From the NCBI GenBank assembly GCA_036346205.1, contig JARFJB010001594.1, positions 2,657,501 to 2,721,500 on the forward strand: a DNA stretch of 64,000 bases, read 5' to 3'. The notes beneath the pieces were generated by a model. It had not been told where the DNA came from. It did no database searches and saw nothing but the letters and a program-made list of their open reading frames with translations. Source of the DNA: Vesta saturnalis. Taxonomy: Eukaryota > Arthropoda > Insecta > Coleoptera > Lampyridae. The position numbers were made by a program, and so were the translations under genes. Of this stretch, positions 1-12,130 are shown piece by piece (position 1 is the stretch's first letter; every line of letters begins with the position of its first letter).

Positions 1-3000
1 CACACAAACACACAAGCACACAACAACACACAAGCACACAAACACACACACAAACACACAACACACACACACAAGCACACAACACAACAAGCACAACACA
101 ATACACAAGCACACAACACACAAGCACACAAGCACACAACACACAAGCACACAAGCACACACACAAGCACAACACCACACAACAACACACAAGCACACAA
201 GCACACAAACACAAACACACAACACACAAACAAACACCAAACACAAACACACACGCAAACACACAAACACGCAACAGCACGCAAGCACGCAACCCACGCA
301 AGCACCAACACGCAACACGCAACACGCAAACACGCAAACACGCAAACACGCAAACACGAAACACGCAAACACGCAAACACGCAAACACGCAAACACGCAA
401 ACACGCAAACACAAACACGCAAACACGCAAACACCAAACACGCAAACACCAAACACGCAAACACGCAAACACGCAAACACGCAAACACGCAAACACGCAA
501 ACACGCAAACACGCAAACACGCAAACACGCAAACACGCAAACACGCAAACACGCAAACAGCAAACACGCAAACACGCAAACACGCAAACACGCAAACACC
601 AAACACCAAACACAACACAAACACCAAACACACAAACACCAAACACGAAACACGCAAACACGCAAACACCAAACACAAACACAACACCAAACACAAACAC
701 AAACACCAAACACAAAATACAAACACACAAAACACAACACACAAAACACACAAACACACAAACACAAACACATAAAACACAAACACACAAACACAAACAC
801 AAACACAAACACATAAAAACAAAAACACAAACACAGACACAGACAAGACACAGACACAACAACAAACAAAACATAAACACAAAACAAAACATAAACACAA
901 ACACAAAACACAACACAAACACAGACACAGACACAGACAGAACAGACACAGACACAGACACAAGACACAGACACAGACACAGACACAGACAACACAGACA
1001 CAGACACAGACACAGACACAGACACAGACAACAGACACAGACACAGACACAGACACAGACACAGACACAGACACAGACAAAACAGACAGACACAGACACA
1101 GACAACAGCAAGACACAGACACAGACACAGAACACAGACACAGACACAGACACAGACACAGACACAGACAAACAGACACAGATACAGACACAGACAGACA
1201 CAGACAAGACACACAGACACAGACACAGACACAGACACAGACACAGACACAGACACAGACACAGCACAGACAAAGACACAGACAAGACACAGACACAGAC
1301 ACAGACACAGACACAGACAAGACACAGACAGACACAGACACAGACACAGATACAGACACAGATACAGACACAGACACAGACAGAGAACACACAGACACAG
1401 ACACAGACACAGACACAGACACAGACAAGACACAGACACAGACACAGACACAGACAACAACAACACAGACACAGACACAGACACAGACAAACAAACACAG
1501 ACACAGACAGAACACAGACACAGACACAGAACAGACACAGACAAACACAGACACAGACACAGAACAGACAAAGACAAACAACAAAACACAGACACAGAAC
1601 AGAACAATAAGACACAGACAAGACACAGACACAACAAACACAACAACAGACACAACCAAAAGACAAACAACACAGACACAGAACAGACACAGACACAGAA
1701 ACAGACACAGACACAGACACAGACACAGACAGACACAGACACAGACACAGACACAGACACAGACACAGACACAGACACAACACAGACACAGACACAGACA
1801 CAGACAGACACAGACACAGACACAGACACAGACACAGACACAGACACAGACACAGACACAGACACAGACACAGACACAGACACAGACACAGACACAGACC
1901 GACACAGACACAGACACAACACACAGCACAGACACAGACACAGCACACGCACAGACAAGACACAGACAGACAGACGCACACAGACACAGCACACGACACA
2001 GACACAGCACACAGACACAGACACAGACACAGACACAGACACGACACAACACAGACACACGACACAGACACAGACACAGACACAGACACAACACAACACA
2101 GCACACAGCACACAACACAAACACACAACGACACACACAAACACACAACACACAACACAAACACAACACAAACACAAACACAAACACAAACACAAACACA
2201 AACACAAACACAAACACAACACACACAACACCAACACAAACAGCAAACACAAGCACAACACACAAACACAACACACAAACACAAGCACAACACAAGCACA
2301 ACACAACACAAGCACAACACAAGCACAAGCACAAGCACAACACAACACAAACAAGACAAACACAAGCACAACACAAGCACAACACAAGCACAACACACAA
2401 ACACAAACACAAACAAACACAAACACAAACACAAACACAAACACAAACAGCAAACACAAACGCAAACACGAAAACGCAAACACAAACACGCAAACACGCA
2501 AACACAAACACGCAAACACCAAACGCAAACAACGCAAACACGCAAACACAAACGCAAACGCAAACCAAACGCAAACGCAAACGCAACACGCAACACGCAA
2601 CAACGCAACACGCAAACACGCAACACGCAACAACACAACACGCAAACCAAACGACACGAACACAGCAACACGACAAACACAAACACAAACGACAAACGCA
2701 AACCAAACGAAACGACACGAACACAACACGAAACCACAAACACGAACACAACGCGAACCGAACGCAACACGAACACGAACACGAGCACGAACACGACACG
2801 AACAGAACACGAACACGAACACGATACACGAACACGAACACAAACACGAACACGAACACGAACACGAACACAGCACGAGCACAACACGAACACAAACACA
2901 AACACAACCAACACAAAACACAAACACAAACACAAACACAACAAACACAACACAAACACAAACACGAACGAACAATACGATCGAACACGAACGAAACCGA

Positions 3001-3010
3001 ACGCAGAACA
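1..3010. repeat. Compound hexanucleotide repeat tract, + strand nearly free of T
   Basis: Successive blocks of related short units: ACACAAGC-like (about 1-240), AAACACGC-like (240-700), ACAGAC (about 830-2090), ACAAAC and ACAAGC (2150-2450), AAACGC (2450-2650) and ACGAAC (2700-3010). Units are interrupted by frequent one-base losses such as ACACAACAC. Thymine is almost absent from the + strand for the whole 3 kb, so the complementary strand is G/T-rich with hardly any A. No gene is visible. The frequent single-base slips may be biological or long-read consensus error. Confidence 0.95.
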
Positions 3011-3448
3011 CAAACGCGACCGAACACGAACAACAACATCAGACACGAATCATTATGTCAGAATTCAACAGACCGAAGGAAGGACAAAAACACTGCAAAA
3101 ACTATACAAACACACGGAACACAATTTAACACGAACACGAATTCACGAACACGAACACTAACACAATAACAAAACCAAACACAAATCGCACAAAATCACA
3201 AACTCAACACCAATATTACATTGAAACAATCCAAAACACACAGCGCATCATCGAAAGCACAATAGATCAGACACAGACTAGAACAGAACACACTACGAAA
3301 AAACCACGCAAGACGACAACGATCAGACATCGTCATGGACAACAAATCATGGACAGGAAATATCACACGCAAACCAACATACCATTACAACGATACGGAC
3401 AGCGCGAATGTCCGACTGCTATGTCGTATGCGTGTGAAGATGTGTTGT
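3011..3448. other. Gradient between hexamer tract and ordinary sequence
   Basis: T content rises gradually from left to right and hexamer remnants (ACGAAC, ACAGAC) thin out until normal AT-rich sequence begins near 3440. No open frame of interest and no recognisable element is present. Confidence 0.6.
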
Positions 3449-4230
3449 GTAACGTTTTGTTTAATATTTAATTTTGGGCAATTTTGAAAATCAATTGTTT
3501 TGGTTTGAAGCTTTAATAATAGAAACCTAGATAAGTGGTATTATTAATCAAGTTTCAAGGTATTCATACTATAATTATTGTAGTCTGCAATGTCAACTTT
3601 GATATATATATTTTTAAACGAAGCAATGTAGAAAATGGTCAGGAGAAATATATTAACGTTTATAGTTATCAAGTTACAATTAAAATTCTAACATAAATTG
3701 AATCAATGTCGAAGTCTGACGAATTTTCATTGATTTATTTATGCAAGAAAATAAGCCTAACCTCGTCCTTTACGTTAAAAAATGTGTAGAATTTAAAAGC
3801 AGTACTTGATATTCAGGATTAGGTGCTTTTGTGAACGACCATGACTGTTGACCATTGCAAAAATTTGGATAAAGTTTACACTTATTTGTTTATTTACAAT
3901 TTAAATAAGCTGTTATTAAAATGAGGAAAAAGAATTATAATTTTATGACCATGTTTTAATAACTTGCTCTACTCCATCGTTTTGATAATTATTAATTATT
4001 TACTTAGCTACAGGGTTGCCCCAAGGAGGATCGAACTATGCGGCGCCCGGACGGCAATATTAGAAGCGAAATTAGAAAGAAATCAGATATTTACTTTCAC
4101 AACGAAATTTCACTTATCTCAAAACGGTATCCAGGAAAGGCAAAATGCTTACAAGTTCACTGATGACGTACAGTGTAACAAAACCGAAACGACAATTACC
4201 AACACAAAAAAACACAAGCATGAACTAAAC
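3449..4230 (+). repeat. Segmental duplicate A, copy 1
   Basis: The first 570 bp or so match 9929-10500 almost base for base, beginning GTAACGTTTTGTTTAATA. From about 4020 the match degrades: relative to copy 2, this copy loses G and T and gains A and C progressively towards the flanking repeat. A long open frame across 3964-4944 is an artefact of a T-poor strand, which lacks TAA and TAG stops. The segment is non-coding. Confidence 0.85.
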
Positions 4231-5189
4231 ATAATCAAATGCCAAATTGAACGCAGACAAAATTTAAAACTTAAAAAGACCAAACCAAACAAACTTTTGA
4301 TTTTAACGGATTTAACCAACGCAAACGCAAACGCAAACCAAACCATACTAAACGCAAACGCAAACGCAAAACGCAAACGCAAACCAATCGCAAACGTAAC
4401 AACGCAACAAAAAACTTATTTAACAACGAACAAACGAAAAACCTCATTCGAACACGAGCACGAACACGAGCACGAACACGACACGAACAAAAAATCACGA
4501 TCACGAACACGAACACGAGCACGAACACAGAACACGAAACGACACGACACGAAACACGATACAAAACACAAACACGACACCCCACCGAATGGTTCCGAAC
4601 CAAGCAACCGCGAAACAGTAACGATTAAGCACGCAAATCATGCATACGCAAGCGAACTGAACGCGAACGCGAACGCTAACACCGAACCCAACACAACACG
4701 AACACGAACACGAACATTTGGAACAAAGAGCATAGCTAAACACAGCACAGCAAACATTTACACATTTAACACAAACACAAACAGAATGCACAACACAATA
4801 CCTTTTTTCAAACAAACACAGACACAAACACAAACACAATCAGAAACACGATTACACAAACACAATCACAAACACACAACACAGACACGAGACACAGACA
4901 CAGACACAGACACAGATTTTCACAGAACGACACAAACTAATTAGTCAGAACACGTTTCAGACACATCACGAACAGATTCACAACACGAACAGAACAAAAC
5001 GAGGACCGAGCACGATACATACACAAAATCCGAACAACAACGCCGAAAACGAACGCAAACGCCAACATTCAACCCTAGTTAGTCACAAGCAACCTAACAC
5101 AACGGAAGCGAACGAACGAACACAACACGAACACAACGAACACGAAACGAACACAGCACAAACACAGGACAAACAAACACAACCAAAAC
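4231..5189. repeat. Degenerate mixed hexamer DNA
   Basis: Irregular AACGCA, ACGAAC, ACGAGC, ACAAAC and ACAGAC stretches alternate with semi-unique sequence. Long frames on both strands (Thr/His/Arg on +, Cys/Leu/Val on -) come from the repeat composition and are not genes. Confidence 0.8.
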
Positions 5190-5520
5190 AACACAAACAC
5201 AAACACAAACACAAACACAAACACAAACACAAACACAAACACAAACACAAGCACAAGCACAAGCACAAGCACAAGCACAAGCACAAGCACAAGCACAAAC
5301 ACAAACACAAACACAAACACAAACCAAACGCAAACGCAAACGCAAACGCAAACGCAAACGCAAACGCAAACCCAAACGCAAACGCAAACGCAAACGCAAA
5401 CGCAACCGCAACCGCAAACGCAAACGCAAACGCAAACGCAAACCCAAACGCAAACGCAAACGCGAACGCGAACGCGAACACGAACACGAACTCGAACACG
5501 AGCACGAGCACGAACACGAG

Positions 5521-5573
<53 letters not shown>

Positions 5574-5628
5574 GCACGAACACGAGCACGAGCACGAACA
5601 CGAACACGATCACGAACACGAACACGAA

Positions 5629-5669
<41 letters not shown>

Positions 5670-5768
5670 ACACGAACACGAACACGGACGCGAAAACGAA
5701 CGCAAACGCCAACGCGAGTGCGAACGCGATTGCGAACGCGAACTCGAACGCGAACGCGAACGCGAATG

Positions 5769-5805
<37 letters not shown>

Positions 5806-6265
5806 ACACAGACACAGACACAGACACAGACATAGACAGACACAGACACAGACACAGACACAGACACAGACACAGACACAGACACAGACACAGACAAGAC
5901 AGATACAGACACAGACACAGACACAGACACAGACACAGACACAGACACAGACATAGACACAGACACAGACACAGACACAGACACAGACACAGACACAGAC
6001 ACAGACACAGACACAGACACAGACACAGACACAGACACAGACACAGACACAGACACAGACACAGACACAGACACAGACACAGACACAGACACAGACACAG
6101 ACACAGACACAGACACAAACACAAACACAAACACAAAAACAAACACAAACACAAACATAAACATAAACACAAACACTAATACAAACACAAACACAAACAA
6201 ACCCAAACACAAACACAAACACAAACACAAACACAAACACATACACAAACACAAACACAAATACA
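5190..6265. repeat. Block-structured hexanucleotide array
   Basis: Clean blocks: ACAAAC (5190-5250), ACAAGC (5250-5300), AACGCA (5325-5460), GCGAAC then ACGAAC/ACGAGC (5460-5700), GCGAAC (5700-5770), ACAGAC (about 5800-6115), then ACAAAC (6115-6265). Neighbouring blocks differ by one or two bases of the hexamer. Unlike 1-3010 the phase is kept with few indels. Frames of up to 426 codons here are dipeptide-like translations with no gene-like composition. Confidence 0.95.
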
Positions 6266-6796
6266 AATAGTATATCAATTATGTATTGCCGAACATCGAA
6301 GGAAAAATAGAGTGGGGCAGAATCATCCATATATCTTTGTTTCCACCGAAGTAAAAGAAGCAAATTATTCAGAAGTGATATTCATTTATTTTCTAGAATT
6401 TCAACAGGACCAGTAAGGTAAGGATCAATAAATACTACCTGCTAAAATATTTATTATAAATTGATACTGGTAACGTACAATTTTAATGGCGTGTAGATTT
6501 TCATCCGCATACACATGTACGTTATGCAGATTGGTGACTCAAAACCTAGTAAACTACGACTTCTGAAAAACATTTTTCTACAAAAATTTGCATCGCCAAT
6601 TATTTCATTTTGAAAAAATTGCCTCTAAGGTTTTTCCTAGCGCTATTCGTTTCGAATAGCGCTATTTAGTGGTTCAGTGTTCGGCGTTGGAACGCATGAA
6701 CATCCACTTTCGTGAAAAAACTAGTACGCAAGGAGCGTATCAACGGAGTTCGTATAGACAATTTGTCATTGGTACTAAATAATTCTTTTTTGTGGC
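6266..6796. other. Non-coding AT-rich stretch
   Basis: Unique-looking sequence between the hexamer array and a GT-core element. A short palindromic motif CTATTCGTTTCGAATAG lies near 6643-6659. No gene or recognisable element is seen. Confidence 0.5.
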
Positions 6797-6919
6797 AGGT
6801 ATAATTATTTCCACTATCGCTAAATCCACCAATTGCCTCTATTTACAACGTTTGGTGTGTGTGCATGTGTGTCTGTGTGTCGGAATGTCCGTCTGATATG
6901 TGCTGTATGCTGTGTGATA

Positions 6920-6975
<56 letters not shown>

Positions 6976-8086
6976 TGTGCGTGTGCGTGTGCGTGTGTCG
7001 TGTGCGTGTGCGTGTGCGTGTGCGTGTGCGTGTGCGTGTGCGTGTGCGTGTGCGTGTCGTGGCGTGTGCGTGTGCGTGTGCGTGGTGTGCGTGTGCGTGT
7101 GCGTGCGTGTGCGTGTGCGTGTGCGTGTGCGTGTGCGTGTGCGTGTGCGTGTGCGTGTGCGAGTGCGCGTGTGTGTGCGCGTACGCGTTGTTTGCGCGTG
7201 TGCGTGTGCGTGTGCGTGTGCTTTATAACCACATCACGTACGCACTTGAATGATCGTTTTTAGCTTTCTTTTATTTCTCTTGAAACTGATTAGATTTTGA
7301 GAGAAATCCAGCGGGGGAGGAATCGGTTATTAGGACTAGCGTAGTCAAATATTTATGAAACATCTGCATTTCTCAAAATTACTATGCAGTTGTTGACACA
7401 ACGCGTAATTTAGCCGCAAAAGAATTGCAAAAATAGAATTTAAGTATTTGTTCAAATTTGTTCAATATCTGAATAACACTCAACTTTATAAGAAAACGTG
7501 TTAACATTCAATTTTACATAACTTTTCGTTATAAAGTTACGTAAGTCAAAACCAAATAAGCGTTAAAAATTAAAAAATAGGCCCTCTAACTGTGCTATCG
7601 ATACGGTTATAGAAGCGAGAGGCTTTGGAATTTCTTTTCAAGTTTCGAAGGTTAAGTAATTGACAAATCTTTACCAAAGAGCTTTTCAATTATTTCATGG
7701 AATTAGATATTATAAAATTATGGGCAGATAGCTTGCGCATGTGCGATAAGTTTTTAAAATTATTTAAAATGTATCCAAAATGTACTAAACTAAGTTCCAG
7801 ATAATTGTCAGTTGTTTTTTTAACCTTTGAGTAATTATTACAAAGTTGCTTATAGGAGTAAGCGGCTTTAGAATTTGTTTCTTAATTAGAAGTTAGATTC
7901 TATTAAGCTTATCTAACATGAATGTGTAAAGGTCAGTCTGACATAGATTGTTTTTTTTTGGCAATGTTGCCTATTCCCATTATGAACGTATTACAATGGA
8001 AGTTACATAATTAATTATGCTTAACAAATTCATTATTTGATTTTCTCTTTGTAAGTTGGAAGGTCCTGTATTGTTCTACAGATACT
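6797..8086 (+). mobile_element. GT-core dispersed element, copy E1
   Basis: Shares with 21180-23459 a left part (CACTATCGCTAAAT near 6811), a central GT/GC microsatellite, a middle part (GATTAGATTTTGAGAG near 7290, then an ATCCAGCGG box), a segment with CAATATCTGAATAAC, and a right end GTAAGTTGGAAGGTC near 8053. No coding capacity. The better-preserved copy E3 has terminal inverted repeats, so this is probably a non-autonomous DNA-transposon-like family. The right edge abuts a Penelope-like fragment. Confidence 0.7.
6920..7222. repeat. (TG)n / (GTGTGC)n microsatellite
   Basis: Pure TG at about 6920-6972, then TGTGCG-type hexamers to 7222 with a few interruptions. It occupies the same internal position as the microsatellites in the other GT-core copies. 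Open frames in all phases are compositional. Confidence 0.95.
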
Positions 8087-9345
8087 TTTTACATGGGAAA
8101 GTTTGAAACATTCACTCCATAATATGCACCTAAAAAACCTTTAATTTGGTTTACGTATGTTGATGTTGGTAATTTGGAGGCGTGGAGAAGAAGCACTAAA
8201 TGAGTTTTTAGATTGTATAAATGGTATTCACTCAAGCATTCAGTTACTATAGAAAAATAATCTAATATAAATTTACCATTTTTAGGTACATTAATGTCTA
8301 AAACAAACAATTCATGTTTTCCTTTTATTGTTTACGGTATACTGACATACACAAACACACACGCACACATGCACGCGCACACGCACGCGCACGCAATCAC
8401 ACACAAGCGCGCGTGTACACGCAACATACACACATACGCACGCACGAATACATGCATGCACACTCGGACACACGCACACACGCACACACGTACACACGCA
8501 CACACGCACACACGCACACACGCACACACGCACACACGCACACGCACACGTATACACACACACGCACACACTCACACGCACATAGGCATACACGCACACA
8601 CGCACACGCGCACACACGCACACACGCACACACGCACACACGCACACTCGCACACTCGCACACACGCACACACGCACACACGCACACACGCACACACGCA
8701 CACACGCACACACGCACACACGCACACACGCACACATGCACACACGCACACACGCACACACGCACACACGCACACACGCATACACGCACACATGCACACA
8801 CGCACGCACGCACGCACGGACTCACACGTATACAAAAATATTTTCATGAATTGTCAAATTGCCACACTTTAATAAATTAGCGTAATCAAAGCTCTGCTGG
8901 ATCGAGATAAACGAATTTGTGATCCAAAATCTTAAGAAGGTGAATTTTAATTTTAACTGTTGCTATGACTAGGTTTTTCTTAGACCTCTAAACTATTAAG
9001 TATGTTTTTATCACGGCTTAATTTAGCATAGTTAAAATTAAAAACGCGTGTTTTCATGGCATATTAAAGGAAAATTGTTTCTTTATTGGATTTGTGATTT
9101 AATTAGTGCGTTAAGTTTTTAGCTGTGAATACTTATTAAAGTAAATTACAGTTCTCTATAATTTTGGACTTACATTATAACTTTACTATATTTTATTTAA
9201 TTTGTTTTTTTAATGGTGACATTTTTCATAGTTAGTCTTCGTCTGTAAGAGAGTGATTTGTCATTTTCAAGGTGATTTAATAATATTTAAGCCATTAAAT
9301 ATTTACTAAACAAAATTATATTTGATTCAATTTTCAAAGGCTACT
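8087..9345 (+). mobile_element. Penelope-like element remnant, RT fragment plus 3' region
   Basis: 8098-8340 aligns by eye with the RT segment of the fuller Penelope-like element (45290-45530): shared blocks include AGAAGAAGCACT and AATGAGTTTTT, and the site matching that copy's YVDD is mutated. 8880-8930 matches the later ACGAATTTGTGA block. 8935-9345 matches the 3' region at 46220-46700 (shared TTTTAATTTTAACT and TGACATTTTTCAT). The GIY-YIG part is missing. The copy is broken by a long CACACG array and many changes and is certainly inactive. Confidence 0.75.
8345..8835. repeat. (CACACG)n-type microsatellite inside the Penelope remnant
   Basis: About 490 bp of ACACACGC/CACACG units, starting where the fuller Penelope copy has the short ordinary coding stretch after GTTTACAG (45520). 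The array seems to have grown within the former ORF. Frames of up to 192 codons are compositional. Confidence 0.9.
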
Positions 9346-9928
9346 ATCATCACTGTAATTATCGAAAGGCTTAAATTTATTTTAAAAAAAATAATAAACA
9401 ATATATGATTTCATGCTCAAAAAGTAAGTATTTTAATTAAGAGTCATAATCGCGATTCGACATTTGTTCTTGTGCAATGAAGATAATCATCGAATTAGAT
9501 TCTACCACCTTTAAGATTTATGAGTAAGAAACAACAACAGTAGTCGAAAACTTCGTAAAAAAAGAAGGGGATTGCTTTTCAACACAGAAACGTCTACATG
9601 CTCATTACGAAAAAATATTTACATTACTAACACTAACGGCTTAAAAATTCCAAAATACATAACCTAGTAATAATATGTACATAACCTAATTTTATGTCTG
9701 CTTGTCAAGTTAGGAAAATTGAGCACGCATTAAGCTTGAAAATTTGCGTTATTAATAATTTTCACGCTTTTCAAAAGCGCTTACAACTGACATGTTCCCA
9801 GCACTCTTAACAAAAGGTTTTGTAAATGAATTTGCTTCAATTTAATATTTTTTTTAATAACTTTCGGAATACTTGATTTGGTTCAAGGATGCTCTAGTAT
9901 ATAAAAATTGAGTATATGAATGGGTTAT
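9346..9928. other. Non-coding AT-rich stretch
   Basis: AT-rich unique-looking DNA between the Penelope remnant and duplicate A copy 2. No reading frame, RNA gene or repeat is recognised. Confidence 0.5.
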
Positions 9929-10740
9929 GTAACGTTTTGTTTAATATTTAATTTTGGGCAATTTTGAAAATCAATTGTTTTGGTTTGAAGCTTTAATAAT
10001 AGAAACCTGGATAAGTGGTATTATTAATCAAGTTTCAAGGTATTCATACTATAATTATTGTAGTCTGCAATGTCAACTTTGATATATATATTTTTTAAAC
10101 GAAGCAATGTAGAAAATGGTCAGGGAGAAATATATTAACGTTTATAGTTATCAAGTTACAATTAAAATTCTAACATAAATTGAATCAATGTCGAAGTCTG
10201 ACGAATTTTCATTGATTTATTTATGCAAGAAAATAAGCCTAACCTCGTCCTTTACGTTAAAAAATGTGTAGAATTTAAAAGCAGTACTTGATATTCAGGA
10301 TTAGGTGCTTCTGTGAACGACCATGACTGTTGACCATTGCAATTTGGATAAAGTTTACACTTATTTGTTTATTTACAATTTAAATAAGCTGTTATTAAAG
10401 TGAGGAAAAAAGAATTATAATTTTATGACCATGTTTTAATAACTTGCTCTACTCCATCGTTTTGATAATTATTAATTATTTACTTAGCTACAGGGTTGCC
10501 CCCAAGGAGGATCGAACTATGCGGCGGCCCGGAGCGGCAATATTTAGAGGGCGAAATTAGAAAGAAATCAGATATTTACTTTCATCACGATATTTCACTT
10601 TATTCTCTAAAACGGTATCCAGGAAATGGGAAAATGCTTGTCACGTTCGTCGTGATGCTGTACAGTGTGTAGAAAAACCGGAACGGTCAATTATCTCAAC
10701 AGAAATATAAATCAAGCATGAATTTAAATATCATATATGC
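9929..10740 (+). repeat. Segmental duplicate A, copy 2
   Basis: The better-preserved copy of the segment at 3449-4230. It continues with normal base composition through the part where copy 1 drifts (GCGGCGGCCCGGAGCGGC here, shortened in copy 1). It runs into a Penelope terminal-repeat fragment at about 10797. No coding capacity. Confidence 0.85.
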
Positions 10741-10796
10741 AAAGTTGCCAAATTTGTAGTTTTCTTTGTAGATCTAAAACATTTTAAAACCTTAAA

Positions 10797-10985
10797 TAGA
10801 GTACCCTAATAAAATACTTATCTTTTTTGGGTTTTTAAATGGTGTATTTTAAATTATACAATCTAAACGTTTCGATAACACTTCGTCAGTAGTAATATCT
10901 GTTAAAATTGTTAAAGATGATGTAAACAATTCTGTCAAAGTTGAACAATTTTTCAACTAAAAAACATTTATTTTCAACAATATTA
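10797..10985 (+). mobile_element. Solo Penelope terminal-repeat fragment
   Basis: AAAATACTTATCTTTTTTGG near 10816, followed by TTAAATTATACAATCTAAACG and TTCGTCAGTAGTAATATC, matches the left inverted repeat of the Penelope-like element at 44641-44853 in the same orientation. The match ends in the CTGTCAAAGTTGAA block. A segment of about 10 bp present in the other copies between TAACA and CTTCGTCAG is missing here. Confidence 0.75.
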
Positions 10986-12130
10986 AAATACAAAAAACCC
11001 TCATTTTTAATACTTAAGGCAACATATATCAACCATGTTGAAAAAATTAATCAAACTTGACGTTAGTGAAAAATATTATACCAACTTTGTAAAAATAACT
11101 CACAAATGTAGGGGGCAAATAAAAAAAATAGATTATATTTAATACTAGAAAAATACCCCCCCCCTATTTCCCACCCTTTGATATTGGTTTTCAACGCCTT
11201 CTAAGCATACTCCTGAAATCATGTTTAATTTGAATTTCAAAGATCTCTAAGATACTATTGCTATACGTCTCAAGGGACCCATTTCACCCCCTTTCCTCCC
11301 TCTTAACACTTTCCAGACCTCAATTGGTAAATTTCATGATGTTCTTCATTTTGGTGATAAAAAGATGCTTAGTTTGATACTCTCCATGATATTTTACAAT
11401 ATTTTTAACTTTCAACCCCTAAACTGAGGGATGATTGGCTTCGTAATTGCCTTTCCCTTGTTTTTCTATTTTTCATACTCGTGATATTCCACACGGTATA
11501 CTTCATTCAGAAAACTTAATTTGCTTCCTTGATAGTCCTTCGCATTTCCACCTGTTATAGGATGATGTCGGAGAAAAGTCAAAACACATGGTTATTTTTT
11601 CTTAAGGAACATCTAAATATTAATTTTCATGCTTCTGGCCTTGACCGCTTTTAAGATATATTCACTTTGGAACATGATTTCATCCCTCTGAAGTAAAATT
11701 TCAAATAACGGTGGTACACGGGTCTGTTTGAATATTAATAAAAATTGTTTCCCCGATTTTCAGATTTCGAACTGCCCGGATTACGAAAAGGTCTGTTTTT
11801 TAACCCTTAATTTCTAACCCTTAGGGGTTGAGATTCAACAAGTCATCCTTTGATGTGCACCTACGTGGTATGGGGTGGACGTTACCCAAATTTGAAATTA
11901 TTAGGCCTAACGGTCTGATCTTGGCGTTGTTGGTCATTGAGTGAGTGAGGACAAAGCCTCTTATTAATATAAATTTAATATTTAAGATTACAACAGGATA
12001 TCTAAAATGGTAAAAAGTATTGCTTTCTCCAAAAATTCGCCTTGGCTAAATAGTTTTGTCTGGCTGATTCTAACCCAAGCTGTTTGATGTCTTGACCGGT
12101 TTCTGTCAATGCTAATATGCGTTGACTGGA
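10986..12130. other. Non-coding stretch, possibly a degenerate repeat
   Basis: Contains C-run and pyrimidine-rich patches (CCCCCCCCTATTTCCCACCC near 11158) and boxes such as TTTCAACCCCTAAACTGAGG and AACCCTTAGGGGTTGAG. These resemble a dispersed repeat, but no family can be named. No coding frame of note. Confidence 0.4.

Noticed and set aside
3964..4944. Open frame of 326 codons in + strand, His/Thr/Asn-rich C-terminal half
   Set aside because: The T-poor strand cannot form TAA or TAG. The frame runs from duplicated non-coding sequence into hexamer repeat; composition is repeat-driven.
1..6265. Possible telomere array
   Set aside because: No TTAGG or other known telomeric unit. The same repeats occur next to ordinary sequence on both sides, so an internal or subtelomeric location cannot be told apart.
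5075..6363. Very long minus-strand frames (up to 426 codons) of Cys/Val/Leu/Phe dipeptides
   Set aside because: Pure translation of hexanucleotide repeats; several phases are open at once and no normal protein sequence is present.
6833..7263. Open frames in all phases over the TG array
   Set aside because: Dinucleotide and hexamer repeats have no stop in most phases. The sequence is the core of a repeat element found elsewhere.
8294..8880. Thr/His-rich 190-codon frames, superficially like a histidine-rich protein
   Set aside because: Translation of a CACACG array inside a Penelope remnant.
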